Shown: one piece after another, positions 41,218 to 50,874 of the stretch | Layout of the letters: each line of letters begins with the position of its first letter | Numbering within the stretch: position 1 is the first letter of the stretch | Assembly (NCBI GenBank): GCA_963793825.1 | Contig: CAWCBE010000007.1 | Location: 1,178,001 to 1,242,000, forward strand | Direction of reading: 5' to 3' | From: RYN-230 sp963793825 | GTDB lineage: Bacteria > Actinomycetota > Actinomycetes > Streptosporangiales > Streptosporangiaceae | DNA length: 64,000 bases | Position numbers and translations under genes: made by a program | The notes under the pieces: generated by a model | What the model saw: the letters and a program-made list of their open reading frames with translations, nothing else | What the model was told of the DNA's origin: nothing | The model's database searches: none

Positions 41218-42957
41218 ATGAAGACGGTGATTGTGGGGGGAGTCGCGGGCGGTGCCTCGACCGGTGCCCGGCTGCGGCGGCTGGATGAGTCAGCCGAGAT
41301 AGTCGTGCTCGAGCGGGACCACTATGTCTCCTTCGCGAACTGCGGCTTGCCGTACCACATCGGCGGGGTGATCCCGGACCGGGACAGCCTGCTGCTGCAG
41401 ACGCCGGAGAGCCTGGCCAAGGCTCTGGCGCTGGACGTGCGGACCGGGCAGGACGTGCTCCGCATCGACCGCGACGCGAGGGAAGTAGAGGTCCGCGACC
41501 TCGCGAACCAGCGGACGTACCGGGAGCCCTACGACAAGCTGGTGCTCTGCCCGGGGGCCGAACCGGTCCGGCCGCCGGTCCCCGGGGCGGATGACCCGCG
41601 GGTAGATGTGCTGCGCAACATCCCCGACATGGACCGGATCATCGCCCAGCTGGACAAGGGCGCCACCAGCGCGGTCATCGTCGGCGGCAGCTACATCGGG
41701 CTGGAGCTCACCGAGGCGTTCCGGGACCGCGGTCTGGCCACGACCGTGGTGGAGCGGACGGAACGGCTGATGCCGTGGCTGGACCCGGAGATGACCCGGA
41801 TCCTGGACTACCACGTCGCCACGCACCAGGTGGACCTGCGGCTCGGCACGTCCGCCACGGCGGTTCATCATGGGGCGGGCGGCAGGCTGGTGGTCGATCT
41901 GTCCGATGGCACGTCAGTCGAAGCTGACGTGGTCGTGATGGCGGCCGGGGCGCGGCCTAACGTGGATCTTGCCCGTGACGCTGGCCTGGAGATCGGGCCG
42001 CGTGGAGGCATCGTGGTCGATGCGCAGATGCGTACCTCGGCGCCCGACATCCTCGCCGCCGGGGATGCGGTGGAGACCGCTCACTTCCTGACCGGGGAGC
42101 CTGTGCTGTCGATGCTGGCCGGGCCGGCGAACCGGGAAGGCCGGATCGCCGCCGACACGATCGCCGGCCGCGAGGATGTCGGCGGCTACCGGGGCACCCA
42201 GGGCACCGCCGTGGTCAAGGTGTTCGACATGACCGCGGGCGGTACCGGCATGACCGAGACCGAACTGGCCGCGGCGGGCATGGACTACCGCAAGGTCTAT
42301 ACCCACCAGAACGGCCACGCCGCCTACTACCCGGGCACCGCGCCGCTGTTCCTCAAGGTGCTGTTCGACCCGGCCGACGGCAGGCTGCTAGGCGCGCAGG
42401 TACTGGGCTGGGACGGCGTCGACAAGCGCATCGACGTCCTGGCGGTGGCGCTACGCGCCGGGATGACGGTGTTCGACCTCGAGCACCTGGAACTCGCCTA
42501 CGCTCCGCCGTACGGGGCGGCGAAGGACCCGGTCAACATGGCCGGCTTCCTGGGCGCGAACCTGCTGCGCGGCGACATCGCCCTGTGGTACCCCGAGGAC
42601 TACCCCGACTGCGCCGGGACGGTAACGATCCTCGATGTGCGCACCCCGGCCGAGTACGGCGCCTGGCACATTCCCGGCGCGGTCCTGATCCCGTACACCG
42701 AGCTGCGGCAACGGCTGGATGAAGTGCCCCGGGACAAGCCCGTGTACACCTACTGCCGGTCGGGTTTCCGCAGCTACATCGCCTACTGCGTGCTGAGGCA
42801 GAACGGATGGGACCAGGTGGCGTTCCTGGCCGGGGGGATGATGACCTACCACGGCTACCATCGCACGCCGCTGGCAGTGGGCCAGGGCGGCATGCCGATG
42901 GTCGCGCACGCCGAGGACGAGCTGGCCCAGCGTCCCGGCGCGCTTGGACATGTCTGA
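41218..42957 (+). CDS. CoA-disulfide reductase fused to rhodanese (intact)
   Basis: The protein has 579 residues. FAD motif GGVAGGAST, catalytic C42 in SFANCGLPYHIGG, NAD-binding VIVGGSYIGLEL, LAAGDAVETAH, the dimer-domain tyrosines NGHAAYYPGTA, and a C-terminal rhodanese (LDVRTPAEYGAWHIPGA, active loop YCRSGFRSYIAYC). Such fusions reduce CoA persulfides, CoA disulfide or polysulfide using NAD(P)H. ATG 41218 gives MKTVIVGG. It is about 12 kb from the sulfur island, has no ATACCC operator, and lies downstream of promoter copy 3 and the DUF1269-like gene. Confidence 0.9.
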   Translation: MKTVIVGGVAGGASTGARLRRLDESAEIVVLERDHYVSFANCGLPYHIGGVIPDRDSLLLQTPESLAKALALDVRTGQDVLRIDRDAREVEVRDLANQRTYREPYDKLVLCPGAEPVRPPVPGADDPRVDVLRNIPDMDRIIAQLDKGATSAVIVGGSYIGLELTEAFRDRGLATTVVERTERLMPWLDPEMTRILDYHVATHQVDLRLGTSATAVHHGAGGRLVVDLSDGTSVEADVVVMAAGARPNVDLARDAGLEIGPRGGIVVDAQMRTSAPDILAAGDAVETAHFLTGEPVLSMLAGPANREGRIAADTIAGREDVGGYRGTQGTAVVKVFDMTAGGTGMTETELAAAGMDYRKVYTHQNGHAAYYPGTAPLFLKVLFDPADGRLLGAQVLGWDGVDKRIDVLAVALRAGMTVFDLEHLELAYAPPYGAAKDPVNMAGFLGANLLRGDIALWYPEDYPDCAGTVTILDVRTPAEYGAWHIPGAVLIPYTELRQRLDEVPRDKPVYTYCRSGFRSYIAYCVLRQNGWDQVAFLAGGMMTYHGYHRTPLAVGQGGMPMVAHAEDELAQRPGALGHV

Positions 42958-42986
42958 CCAGCCACGAGGGAGCGCAGGCCGGCTCC

Positions 42987-43850
42987 ATGGGTGACATCCC
43001 GGTTGAGGCCGCGCTGAGCATCCGGGCCGAGCACGCCGAGGGCCCGGCGTGGGACGCTGCCACAGCCCGGCTGTGGTGGGTGGACGTCACCGGGCAGCGG
43101 GTGCACTGTTTCGACCCGGCGTCGGGCAACGACAGTTCCTGGGCCACCTGCGGGCAGCCCGGCGGGGTGATCCTGGGCACGGCGGGAGAGCCGGTCGTGG
43201 CCAGCCCCGGGGGCCTGGCCGTGCTCGACCGCGATACCGGCGCGATGGACCTTCGCGTCCCGGTCGAGCAGGACAGAACTGAGCACCGGGCGAACGACAT
43301 CAAGGCCGACGGCCGGGGCAGGGCCTGGGTTGGGACGATGGCCTATGACAAGCGGCCGGGCAACGCCGCCTTGTACCGGGTCGACGGCGGCCAGGTGACC
43401 TGCGTGGCCGGGGGCCTGACGATCTGCAACGGGCCCGCGCTGGACGAGCCGGGGGGCGCCTCTACCTCGCGGATACACCCCCCTTCGTTGTCAACGTCTT
43501 CGACATGGACCCCGCAACAGGCACCCTGGCCAGCCGCCGGCGTTTCCTCGACTTCTGCCAGGCGCAGGTCTGGCCGGACGGCATGACTGTCGACGATGAG
43601 GGCATGCTGTGGGTCGCGCTGGGACGAGCCGGGGCCGTCCACCGCTACCGCGCCGGTGGAAACCCTCGACGGCGTGGTCGAGACCACGAGCAACCCCACC
43701 TCGGTCGCCTTCGGCGGCACCGACCGCGGCGACCTGTACATCACCACCTCCTGGTCCGACCTCGAGGCAGACACCCGCGCCGCCCAGCCGCTGGCCGGGG
43801 TGATCTTCCGCTGCCGCCCCGGGGTGACCGGTCCCCCCTCACCCCCGTAC
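42987..43850 (+). pseudogene. SMP-30/gluconolactonase-family gene with two frameshifts
   Basis: ATG 42987 gives AEGPAWDAATARLWWVDVTG, HRANDIKADGRGRAWVGTM and NGPALDEPGG. Near a GGGGGG run (43451-43456) the frame changes to RLYLADTPPFVVNVFDMDPA and WPDGMTVDDEGMLWVALGRA. It changes again near 43660 to GVVETTSNPTSVAFGGTDRG. Together these cover a near-complete beta-propeller lactonase. It may be a real pseudogene or reflect base-call errors at G-runs. Confidence 0.75.
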
Positions 43851-43927
43851 GCGGGTCTTCTGTCCGCACCAGCTCCGTGGCCCGAGCACGCTCCCGGCCT
43901 GCCATCACCCGAGAAAGGCGGCACTCC

Positions 43928-45206
43928 ATGATCGAGCGGATGGTCCTGTTCGGTGCCTCCGGCGACCTGACCAGCCGCCTGCTGATGCCCGCGGTCGCCC
44001 AGCTCGCCGAGGCCGGGGCTGCTGCCACCAGAGTTCACGATCCTCGGCTCGGCCGACACCGACTGGTCAACCGAAGACTTCCGCCAGCACATCGCCGCCG
44101 GGCTGGACGAACACGCGGCCGTGACACCGGCTGCCCGCGACGCCGTGCTGAAGATGCTCAGCTTCGCACCCGCCGACGTCACCCAGCCAGCCGACGTCAG
44201 CCGGCTGATCTCCGCTGATCATCCGGACACCCTGGTCTACCTCGCACTGCCCCCGAGCCTGCTCCCCTCGGTCCTGGCGGCACTGGCGGCCGCCCAGCTG
44301 CGCGTGACGGACGCGGTGGCGATCGAAAAACCCTTCGGGACCGACCTGGCCTCGGCGCGGCACCTCAACCAGATCCTGCGCATCCAGCTGCCCCAGCCGG
44401 TGATCTTCCGGGTCGATCACTTCCTGTCCAACGAACTCGTCCGCCGCATCATCACTCTCCGGTTCCTCAACCAGGTCTTCGAGCCCACCTGGAACGCGGC
44501 ACACATAGACCACGTGGACATCAGCTGGCTGGAGAGCCTTACCCTCGAAGGCGGGCCACCTACTACGACAAGGCCGGCGCGCTCAAAGACATGGTGCAGA
44601 ACCATCTCATCGAAGCCATGGCCCTGGTCCTCATGGAACAACCCGCCCGCCTCGACGCCGACTCCTTCCGCGGGACCCGCGTCGAGGCTCTGCGCGCGGT
44701 AGCCACGCCCCAGGCGGAGACGATGCGCGGCCAGACGATCCGCGCCCGCTATACCGCCGGCACTATCGGGAACCGGCTGGTCCCCTGCTACCTGGATGAA
44801 CCCGGGGTCGACCCCAGCCGCAACACCGAAACGTACGCGTCCCTGACCGTCGAAGTGAACAGCCCGCGGTGGGCCGGCGTCCCGTTCACCATGCGTGCGG
44901 CTGGCCACCACCCTCAACGGCCCGGAACGAACAGCCGAGAGCCGGGAACTCCAGGCACGCTCGACACCGCCGCGGTTCACCGCATACGCCCACCTGATGC
45001 TCGACATGCTCAACGGCGACCCGATGCTGTTCATCCGCGGCGACGAGGCCGAAGAAGCATGGCGCATCGTCGACCCTGTCATGAACGCATGGACAGCGGG
45101 ACATGTCCCCATGCAGGAATACCCAGCCGGCCAGGCGCCACCGGGCCCGCCGTCCTGGCACAAGGCCCGCACGCCGGCCAGCCGGCTACCCGGAAAGAGC
45201 GGCTGA
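43928..45206 (+). pseudogene. zwf: Glucose-6-phosphate dehydrogenase gene with several frameshifts
   Basis: Pieces in successive frames: MIERMVLFGASGDLTSRLLM (NADP site), then IEKPFGTDLASARHLNQIL and the catalytic-His segment FRVDHFLSNELVRRI, then KAGALKDMVQNHLIEAMALV, then AYAHLMLDMLNGDPMLFIRG. At least three shifts (near 44030, 44560 and 44895) separate them. Following a lactonase relic, this would have formed an oxidative pentose-phosphate pair. Three shifts in 1.3 kb favour true decay, but errors cannot be excluded. Confidence 0.8.
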
Positions 45207-45332
45207 CTCGCGGCCTGGGCTGCTACCGCGATGGCCTAGCGGCGAGGATCTCGATCTCCGCGCGCCCACATCGGCGGGTTCCCGGGCGCCGATACCACGG
45301 CCACCGGCGCAGCCAGTTGGATCTGCCTGCTC

Positions 45333-46034
45333 CTACTTCAGGATGTTGATCGCGCGGGCGACCACGAGCACGCCGATGCTAAGGGAGACAACCGCTTCCA
45401 TGATCATCAAAAGCTTGGCCCACCGCTTGATCGCGGAGACGTCAGCGGGGCTGAACGCGGTGGCGGTCCAGAAGGCCAGCGACAGGTAATCCACGAACTC
45501 CGGCACCCAGGTGGCCGGCGCGTACTCGGTGTTCAGCATCTCCGGGAAGACGAACGCCGGGTTCGCATACGGCTGGTGCGCCCGGGCGGCGGCGCCACCA
45601 CGATCCAGATCCCAGTACCACAACCCGAACGCGATCACGTTCGTGGCCCAGATCACCCCGCCGGTGGCCAGCAGCCCGGTGGCGTTGCTGACGAACAGCT
45701 TGTTGCTGGTGATGATGTCGCCGACGAGGCGGGCTGCGCCGAACAGGTTGGCCAGTGTCAGCAGGGCTATGACGATGCCGATGGTGACCCGCAGCCAGGT
45801 CTTCTGGCGGTCGATGCGGCCCGGGTCCCCGATAATCAGGGCAGCCAGCAACGCGAGCAGGACGACGGGCAGGACCCACGGGGGGTTCACCCGGTACTTC
45901 GCGGGCAGGGCCACATGCAGGCCAACGACGACGATGATCGCCAGCGCCACCGGCCACCAGTGCTCACCCCGCTCAGCAGCCCGCAGCGGCGGCGTCACCG
46001 GGGGCGGAGCGGCTGGCTCCTGGCCTGATGTCAT
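45333..46034 (-). CDS. DUF1345-like membrane protein
   Basis: The protein has 233 residues and about six hydrophobic spans. The C-terminal part EFVDYLSLAFWTATAFSPADV and AIKRWAKLLMIMEAVVSLSIG resembles DUF1345 and channel-like proteins, but without a K+ filter (TATAFSPAD replaces TVGYGD). The role is unknown. ATG 46034 starts MTSGQEPAAPPP; it lies 13 nt after the MFS stop and is likely in one operon with it. Confidence 0.65.
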   Translation of the reverse strand: MTSGQEPAAPPPVTPPLRAAERGEHWWPVALAIIVVVGLHVALPAKYRVNPPWVLPVVLLALLAALIIGDPGRIDRQKTWLRVTIGIVIALLTLANLFGAARLVGDIITSNKLFVSNATGLLATGGVIWATNVIAFGLWYWDLDRGGAAARAHQPYANPAFVFPEMLNTEYAPATWVPEFVDYLSLAFWTATAFSPADVSAIKRWAKLLMIMEAVVSLSIGVLVVARAINILK

Positions 46035-46047
46035 AGCGCTCCCCGGC

Positions 46048-47676
46048 TCAGGTCGGTACCGCTGCGGGATCACGATGGGCCCGGGGAGCCGGCCGCTCGT
46101 GCGGCAGCTCTCTGGTGAACCCGAGCGAGAGGAGGGCGAGGAGGGCGGCAGTCAGGAGCCCGGCCTTGAGCGATCGGAGCTGCGCCGACTCGTAGTCATC
46201 GACGAGTGCTGCTGCAGTCGTGGGGTCGAGACCAGCCTTCTTCGCTGCGGCGTCGATCTGTGTGCCGGACACGAAATTGGTGTTGGAGCCCGCCGCCACC
46301 CCCACCTGGGCCGACACGCTGGCACTGATTCGAGGATCGTGCTCGACGTTGGAGATGAAAGTGCTGGTCAGGCCGATCAGCACGATGGACCCGATGAGCG
46401 CCACCCCGAGCGCCGAGCCGAGCTGCTGTCCCGTGTACTGGAGCCCTCCGGCCTCGCTCCGGCCCGACTCCTCGACCGAGGACTGGACCACGTTGCCCAG
46501 CTGGGAGATCATCAAGCCCATCCCGATACCGAGCACGGCCATTCCGATCGCGAACCCGGCGCTGGAGAGAGTGGGCTTGATCGTCGCGAGCAGGATGAGG
46601 GCACCGGCCAGGGTCACGATCAGGCCGCTCTGCACGATCGCCCGCACCGGAAAGCGGTTCGACAGCCGTGAGCCAACCGCCGCGGTCGCGAACATGGTGA
46701 TCGAGATGGGCAGCATCTTGATCCCGGTCTCGAGGGCGCTCAGCCCAAGGACCAGCTGGAGATAGAGCGGAACGACGAAGAAGATCCCCATGAGGACGAG
46801 GTTCTGGCTGAACATCCCGATCAGCCCCGACCGCACCGGCGGGATGCGGGCGAGTGAGAGGTGGACCAGCGGGTCCCGGTTCGTGGCTTCGCGATGGCGC
46901 TGCCAGGTGACGAATCCCCAGAGCAGAATGCCACCAGCGGCGAGGACGAAGAGGGTGAGCGAGAAGCCGAAGATGGTGATCGGGGAGTTCTTCGGCTTGA
47001 CCCATCCCCAGGTACTCGACTGGAGAACGCCGAAGACGAAGACCCCGAGACCGGCGGCCGACAGCACCGAGCCGACGATGTCGAGCTTCGGAGCGGGATC
47101 CGGGCGGGGGGCGTCGGCCACCTTCCGCATCATGATCAGGATGAATGCGGCAATGAAGACCTCGCCGACGAACACGACCCGCCACGTGAGTGCGGTCGTC
47201 GCCCACCCGCCCACAATGGGGCCGACCGCGATCCCCGCACCAGCGACCCCCCCGATGACCGCGTAAGCGGCCTTGCGCCGGGCCCCCGCGAAGTTGCCGG
47301 CAATCAACGCCGCGAGCGCCGGGAAGACCAGCGACGCGCCGATGCCCTCGAGCACCGACCACCCGAGGGCGAGTACAGCTACCGACTGGGACAGCGCGGT
47401 CAGCGCCGAGCCGCAAGCGTAGATGATCAGCCCGATGACGAACGCCCGACGGCGGCCGATCATGTCGCCGATCTTGGCCCCAGTGAGGATGAGCATGGCC
47501 ATGACCAGGCAGTAGAGGGTGATAACCGCCTGGATCGTGGTGACCGTGGTGTGGAAATCGTGGACCAGCGCGCTGATCGAGACGTTCATCACCGACTGGT
47601 CCAGCACCATAAGGAACTGCGCCGTGGCCAAGGCGACGAGTGCCAGCCAGCCCTTATTCGCCGTGGCGTTGTTCAC
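46048..47676 (-). CDS. MFS exporter, DHA2 (14-span) type
   Basis: The protein has 542 residues from GTG 47676 (MNNATANKGWLALVALATAQ), chosen because AGGAGGAGG lies just ahead; ATG 47709 has no site. Motifs: FLMVLDQSVMNVSISAL, GAKIGDMIGRRRAFVIGL and GGVAGAGIAVGPIVGGW (motif C of antiporters). It is a proton-driven exporter of unknown substrate. The C-terminal region carries an external-loop-like stretch (NVEHDPRISASVSAQ). Confidence 0.85.
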   Translation of the reverse strand: MNNATANKGWLALVALATAQFLMVLDQSVMNVSISALVHDFHTTVTTIQAVITLYCLVMAMLILTGAKIGDMIGRRRAFVIGLIIYACGSALTALSQSVAVLALGWSVLEGIGASLVFPALAALIAGNFAGARRKAAYAVIGGVAGAGIAVGPIVGGWATTALTWRVVFVGEVFIAAFILIMMRKVADAPRPDPAPKLDIVGSVLSAAGLGVFVFGVLQSSTWGWVKPKNSPITIFGFSLTLFVLAAGGILLWGFVTWQRHREATNRDPLVHLSLARIPPVRSGLIGMFSQNLVLMGIFFVVPLYLQLVLGLSALETGIKMLPISITMFATAAVGSRLSNRFPVRAIVQSGLIVTLAGALILLATIKPTLSSAGFAIGMAVLGIGMGLMISQLGNVVQSSVEESGRSEAGGLQYTGQQLGSALGVALIGSIVLIGLTSTFISNVEHDPRISASVSAQVGVAAGSNTNFVSGTQIDAAAKKAGLDPTTAAALVDDYESAQLRSLKAGLLTAALLALLSLGFTRELPHERPAPRAHRDPAAVPT

Positions 47677-47968
47677 GGTCCTCCTCCTCGGCCAGTCCGA
47701 TGACTGCATCTCCTGGTTAGCATTGTCGATGTCCCCCCGCCAGCCTTCAACCAGCTCGTTAACGCGCCATCGATCGAGCCGGGGCCACTCGCGCGCGAAC
47801 CCTGTGGACCCAGCTCAATACGGTTGACTTCATAAACAGCGCCTTCCGGTTTGCCACCTATGCCCTGCTGTGTGGTTCCCCTCTTCTCGTGGTGATCAAC
47901 GCAGCCTTTGCGCGCCTGGTGCCGGTCATCAGGCGTGGGCTCGCAGGGCTGGCGGCCAGGCTGGCGGG

Positions 47969-48148
47969 CTAGCTCACAGCTGCAGCCCTGGGTGGGATGA
48001 GGTAAGCGACGATGAGCGCGGCCGGGAAGAAGAACACGCTGAAGATGAAGTACCCGATGAAGCTGTGGCCCTTCCGGCCAGCGACACGGGCGGGCCAGAA
48101 CGCGATCGCGATCCAGATGACAACACACAGAATCCACAAGATCAACAT
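47969..48148 (-). CDS. Small two-span membrane protein (59 residues)
   Basis: ATG 48148 after GGAGAG encodes MLILWILCVVIWIAIAFWPA, a loop RVAGRKGHSFI, and a second span GYFIFSVFFFPAALIVAYLI with tail PPRAAAVS. The pattern matches small actinobacterial membrane proteins of unknown function. It lies between the MFS gene and the antiporter relic. Confidence 0.65.
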   Translation of the reverse strand: MLILWILCVVIWIAIAFWPARVAGRKGHSFIGYFIFSVFFFPAALIVAYLIPPRAAAVS

Positions 48149-48514
48149 AACGCTTTCTCTCCGCGTTCGTCCGAACGCTTATGGTCGCTGCCCAACAGCA
48201 GCGGCGCCACCGGGGGTCACTCGAAGAGCAATCTCCGATTCCACTGCCATCCTGCCCAGGAAAGGTGGCAAGGCTGCAGGGCCGAACGGCACCGATGTGC
48301 AGGCCGAAGGAATAGATAATGGCGGCCAGCGGGGACGCGATGCCGCCACGGTTAAGGCCCTTTGCCCGGCTGATGCAAGCGCCCGGCCGCCTTCTGGTCA
48401 GCGCGGCGAAATGCGTCCGGCTGACCGGGCAGGCGTCCGGCTCAGTGAGTGGAGACGGGCCCGGCCCGTCGCCCGTCTCGGTAGCCCATCCGGTCAACGC
48501 CTGATCTGTGGTCA
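48149..48514. other. Region without a recognisable gene
   Basis: These 366 bases have only weak frames. No operator copy or hairpin stands out. It is probably decayed DNA continuing from the antiporter pseudogene. Confidence 0.45.
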
Positions 48515-49433
48515 TCAGCCACGCCGGGGTATGCCGTGCGGGCTGACGGCCGGCGAGCGGCGGATGAGGCGCCGTTCGGGTATCTCGGCCAGACCGGCCG
48601 GGCCAGCGGCCTCTGGTGGCGGGGTGAGCCGGGGACCGTAGCGCTTGGCCAGCGGGCCGGCACTCAGTCCGTGGGTGAGGACGCTGAGCAGCCACGTGAA
48701 GGCGATCACGGTGACCGCAGGTTTCGCCGCGGACCCGGCCACGTCCTCCAGCGCGAGTAGCCCGAAGACGGCCGATGCCAGGCCGCGCGGGCCGCACCAG
48801 CCCACAAACAGTACGGCGGCCCGGCCAAGCCGTGCGCCTGCCAGCGCGACCGCTACCGTGCCGGTCTCTGCCACGAACGGGACCAGCCTCGCCGCCTGGC
48901 CGCCGGCGGCAGCGAAGGCCAGGCCGCCGGTGAACGCGGCGATGAACCCGTTGCCGTGCAGCGCCACAGAGGTGGCGTAGCAGCACTGCGCCAGGCCCAG
49001 CACCGCGGCGCCGGCGAACCCCTCGGCCACCCAGCCGCGGGCACGGCCCATCCTGACCAGCCAGCCGCCGCCACCGCCGACCGCGGCCCCGATCAGCAGG
49101 CCGGGTGCCAGTTCGGCCCACCGCCGGCCCGGGCCCGGTGCTGGCGGCGTGCTCGGCGGTGGCCGCGCCGGCCAGGGCAACCAGCACGGCCAGCCAGATG
49201 GTGTTCACCCCGGGCAGGGTGAACGCGACCAGCTTGCCCAGGCCGATGGTCAGCGGCAGCCCGATGCACAGCAGCCGCAGGCACAGCCCCAGGTCCGCCC
49301 GCAGCTGATGCAGCCCGACCCGGGAAGCGTCCGAGAAAAGCACCAGCGCCAGCGTCACCTCGGCCAGTACCTTCACCAGTTCCCGGCTGGGAGTGATCCC
49401 CAGCGGCATGTGCGGGCCATGGGTCAGTGGCAC
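48515..49433 (-). pseudogene. Broken CPA1-type cation/proton antiporter
   Basis: The first frame encodes ELVKVLAEVTLALVLFSDAS and WLAVLVALAGAAT, early membrane spans of a Na+/H+ antiporter. A second frame continues with APGLLIGAAVGGGGGWLVRM, GNGFIAAFTGGLAFAAAGGQ, LFVGWCGPRGLASAVFGLL and a typical C-terminus. The conserved centre (the NxExGLNDG region) is deleted and the frame is shifted. It cannot make a working transporter. Confidence 0.7.
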
Positions 49434-49616
49434 GCCCGCTCCTTGCAGATCTTCTCCCCCGTGGCGACGGCTTCCTCCGCATCCTCAGTGGGGCCCCTGG
49501 GCGTTCCAGGAGCGATCGGCCCACCGGTCGCCACCAGCCACGTCGGCGAGGTCGGCGACAGTTATCTGCGACTATCGCTGGCCGCGGTGAACCTGGTCCA
49601 GAAGCCGGGCTGTTTC

Positions 49617-49656
49617 CACCTAGGTGAAACTGGCCGGCAGGTGATGCCGGACCGCC
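49617..49656 (+). promoter_or_regulatory. Composite stress promoter, copy 4
   Basis: CACCTAGGTG (49617-49626), 13 nt, GGTGATGCCGGACCGCC (49640-49656), then GAGCCT as a possible -10. ATG 49682 is 26 nt downstream. Confidence 0.75.
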
Positions 49657-49681
49657 TGCCTGGGTGTGAGCCTGGCGGGTG

Positions 49682-49765
49682 ATGGACAGCGGGCAGGGCG
49701 CACGGCGCGGCCGTACCGGGCTGGCCACCGGGAACAGCGGGAAGGAAAGCGATGGCGAAGCCTGA
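49682..49765 (+). CDS. 27-codon leader ORF overlapping the DUF1269 relic
   Basis: ATG 49682, at the standard distance from promoter copy 4, encodes MDSGQGARRGRTGLATG and ten further residues. It ends 14 nt inside the next frame, so re-initiation at 49752 is possible. It shares ATGGACAGC with copies 1 and 2. Confidence 0.4.
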   Translation: MDSGQGARRGRTGLATGNSGKESDGEA

Positions 49766-50036
49766 CGCCGCCTTCATTTGCATCGGCACGTATCCGAGCG
49801 AGGCGGCGGCGGGAGCGGACTACGGCCTGGTCAAGGGTCTCCACGCGGGGGGCACGGTCGGATCGGCACTTACCACGCCGCCGTGGTCACCAAGAACGTC
49901 GCAGGGCAAGGTGCACGTGAATCAAGCCGCGGACACGGCTGGGCTGAAAGCCGAGCAGCCCGTGGCCAAGGAGCTCGAGGTGAGCCCCCAGGTTATCGAC
50001 AAGGCCGTCCAGGAAGCCGCCACCCAAGTCAGCTGA
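49752..50036 (+). pseudogene. DUF1269-like gene lacking the membrane segment
   Basis: The start PDAAFICIGTYPSEAAAGAD and YGLVKGLHAGGTVGS matches the intact protein at 40512. The next piece (YHAAVVTKNVAG) is in a different frame, and GKVHVNQAADTAGLKAEQPV and AKELEVSPQVIDKAVQEAAT returns to the first. The glycine-zipper region is deleted. The frame from 49752 is nevertheless open for 94 codons. AAGGAAAG precedes it. Confidence 0.6.
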
Positions 50037-50103
50037 CCGCTCGCACTAGCCGGGCATGGCCATGTCCGACCGCAGGCCCCGATACCGCCACCTTGGAGAA
50101 CAC

Positions 50104-50529
50104 ATGAGAGCCGCATACCGGCCAGGCGCGCGCACCATGCTGCTGCTTCCGGCCATTGCGCTGGTCCTGTCCGGGCTGGCCGCCGGATGCAGCAGCAGCC
50201 CGCCGGCGTACTGCACCGCCGCCAGCCAGCTCAAGACCTCGGTGCACAACCTCGGCGATGTGAACGTCGCCAAGAACGGCCTCAGCTCACTGCAGACTGC
50301 GCTGGGCAAAGTCCAGACCAGCGCAAAAACATTCGCTGCCGATGCGAAGTCCGCGTACCCGTCGCAGACCACGGCACTGAAAACCTCGCTGTCCAGCCTG
50401 GAGACGGCGATCAAGTCCGCGCAGGGCCAGCCTCCGCTGACCGCGGCCGCGGCGGTCGTGCCAGCGGTCAGCCAGGTGAAGACTTCGGCAAGCAATCTGC
50501 AGAACGCCACATCAGGCAAATGCCAGTAG
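50104..50529 (+). CDS. Secreted lipoprotein
   Basis: The protein has 141 residues with a signal peptide (RPGARTMLLLPAIALVLSGL) and the lipobox LAAGC. The mature part (SSSPPAYCTAASQLKTSVHN and on) is Ala/Ser/Thr/Lys-rich and probably helical, ending in a second Cys pair partner (GKCQ). I know similar small lipoproteins in actinomycetes but no function. ATG 50104 follows TTGGAGAA. Confidence 0.7.
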   Translation: MRAAYRPGARTMLLLPAIALVLSGLAAGCSSSPPAYCTAASQLKTSVHNLGDVNVAKNGLSSLQTALGKVQTSAKTFAADAKSAYPSQTTALKTSLSSLETAIKSAQGQPPLTAAAAVVPAVSQVKTSASNLQNATSGKCQ

Positions 50530-50646
50530 AGAGTGCGCAGCGGATGAACCAGCAGATGACCACGGCCGTGCCACAAGCCAGCCCGGGCCGATGTCACGCC
50601 GCACGCCGCAGTCCGTGATCAGGAGCGATCAGGAAGGAGTGCCCCG

Positions 50647-50874
50647 ATGGCGAAATGGAACTTCGTGGCAATGGGCCAGGTGGGCCTGACCGGCTGGACC
50701 AGGACCGTCGCTCAGCCCGTCGCCCATTCGATCGCCCGCAGGACCGGACGGCCAGAAGCGCAGATTCTGTCGCTCATCGGCGCGGCGTTCCTCACGATGG
50801 CACTAGTCAACTTCCTCCGCGAAGTCGATGCCGTGATCGCGGCCGGGCGAACCGGGCCCTCAGCCAGCCCATGA
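50647..50874 (+). CDS. Small protein with one hydrophobic helix (75 residues)
   Basis: ATG 50647 after AAGGAG gives MAKWNFVAMGQVGLTGWTRT, then ILSLIGAAFLTMALVNFLREV. It may associate with the membrane. No family is recognised. The stop overlaps a following ATG. Confidence 0.5.
   Translation: MAKWNFVAMGQVGLTGWTRTVAQPVAHSIARRTGRPEAQILSLIGAAFLTMALVNFLREVDAVIAAGRTGPSASP

Noticed and set aside
45118..45123. Isolated ATACCC half-site
   Set aside because: No matching GGGTAT at 4-nt spacing; it lies inside the zwf relic.
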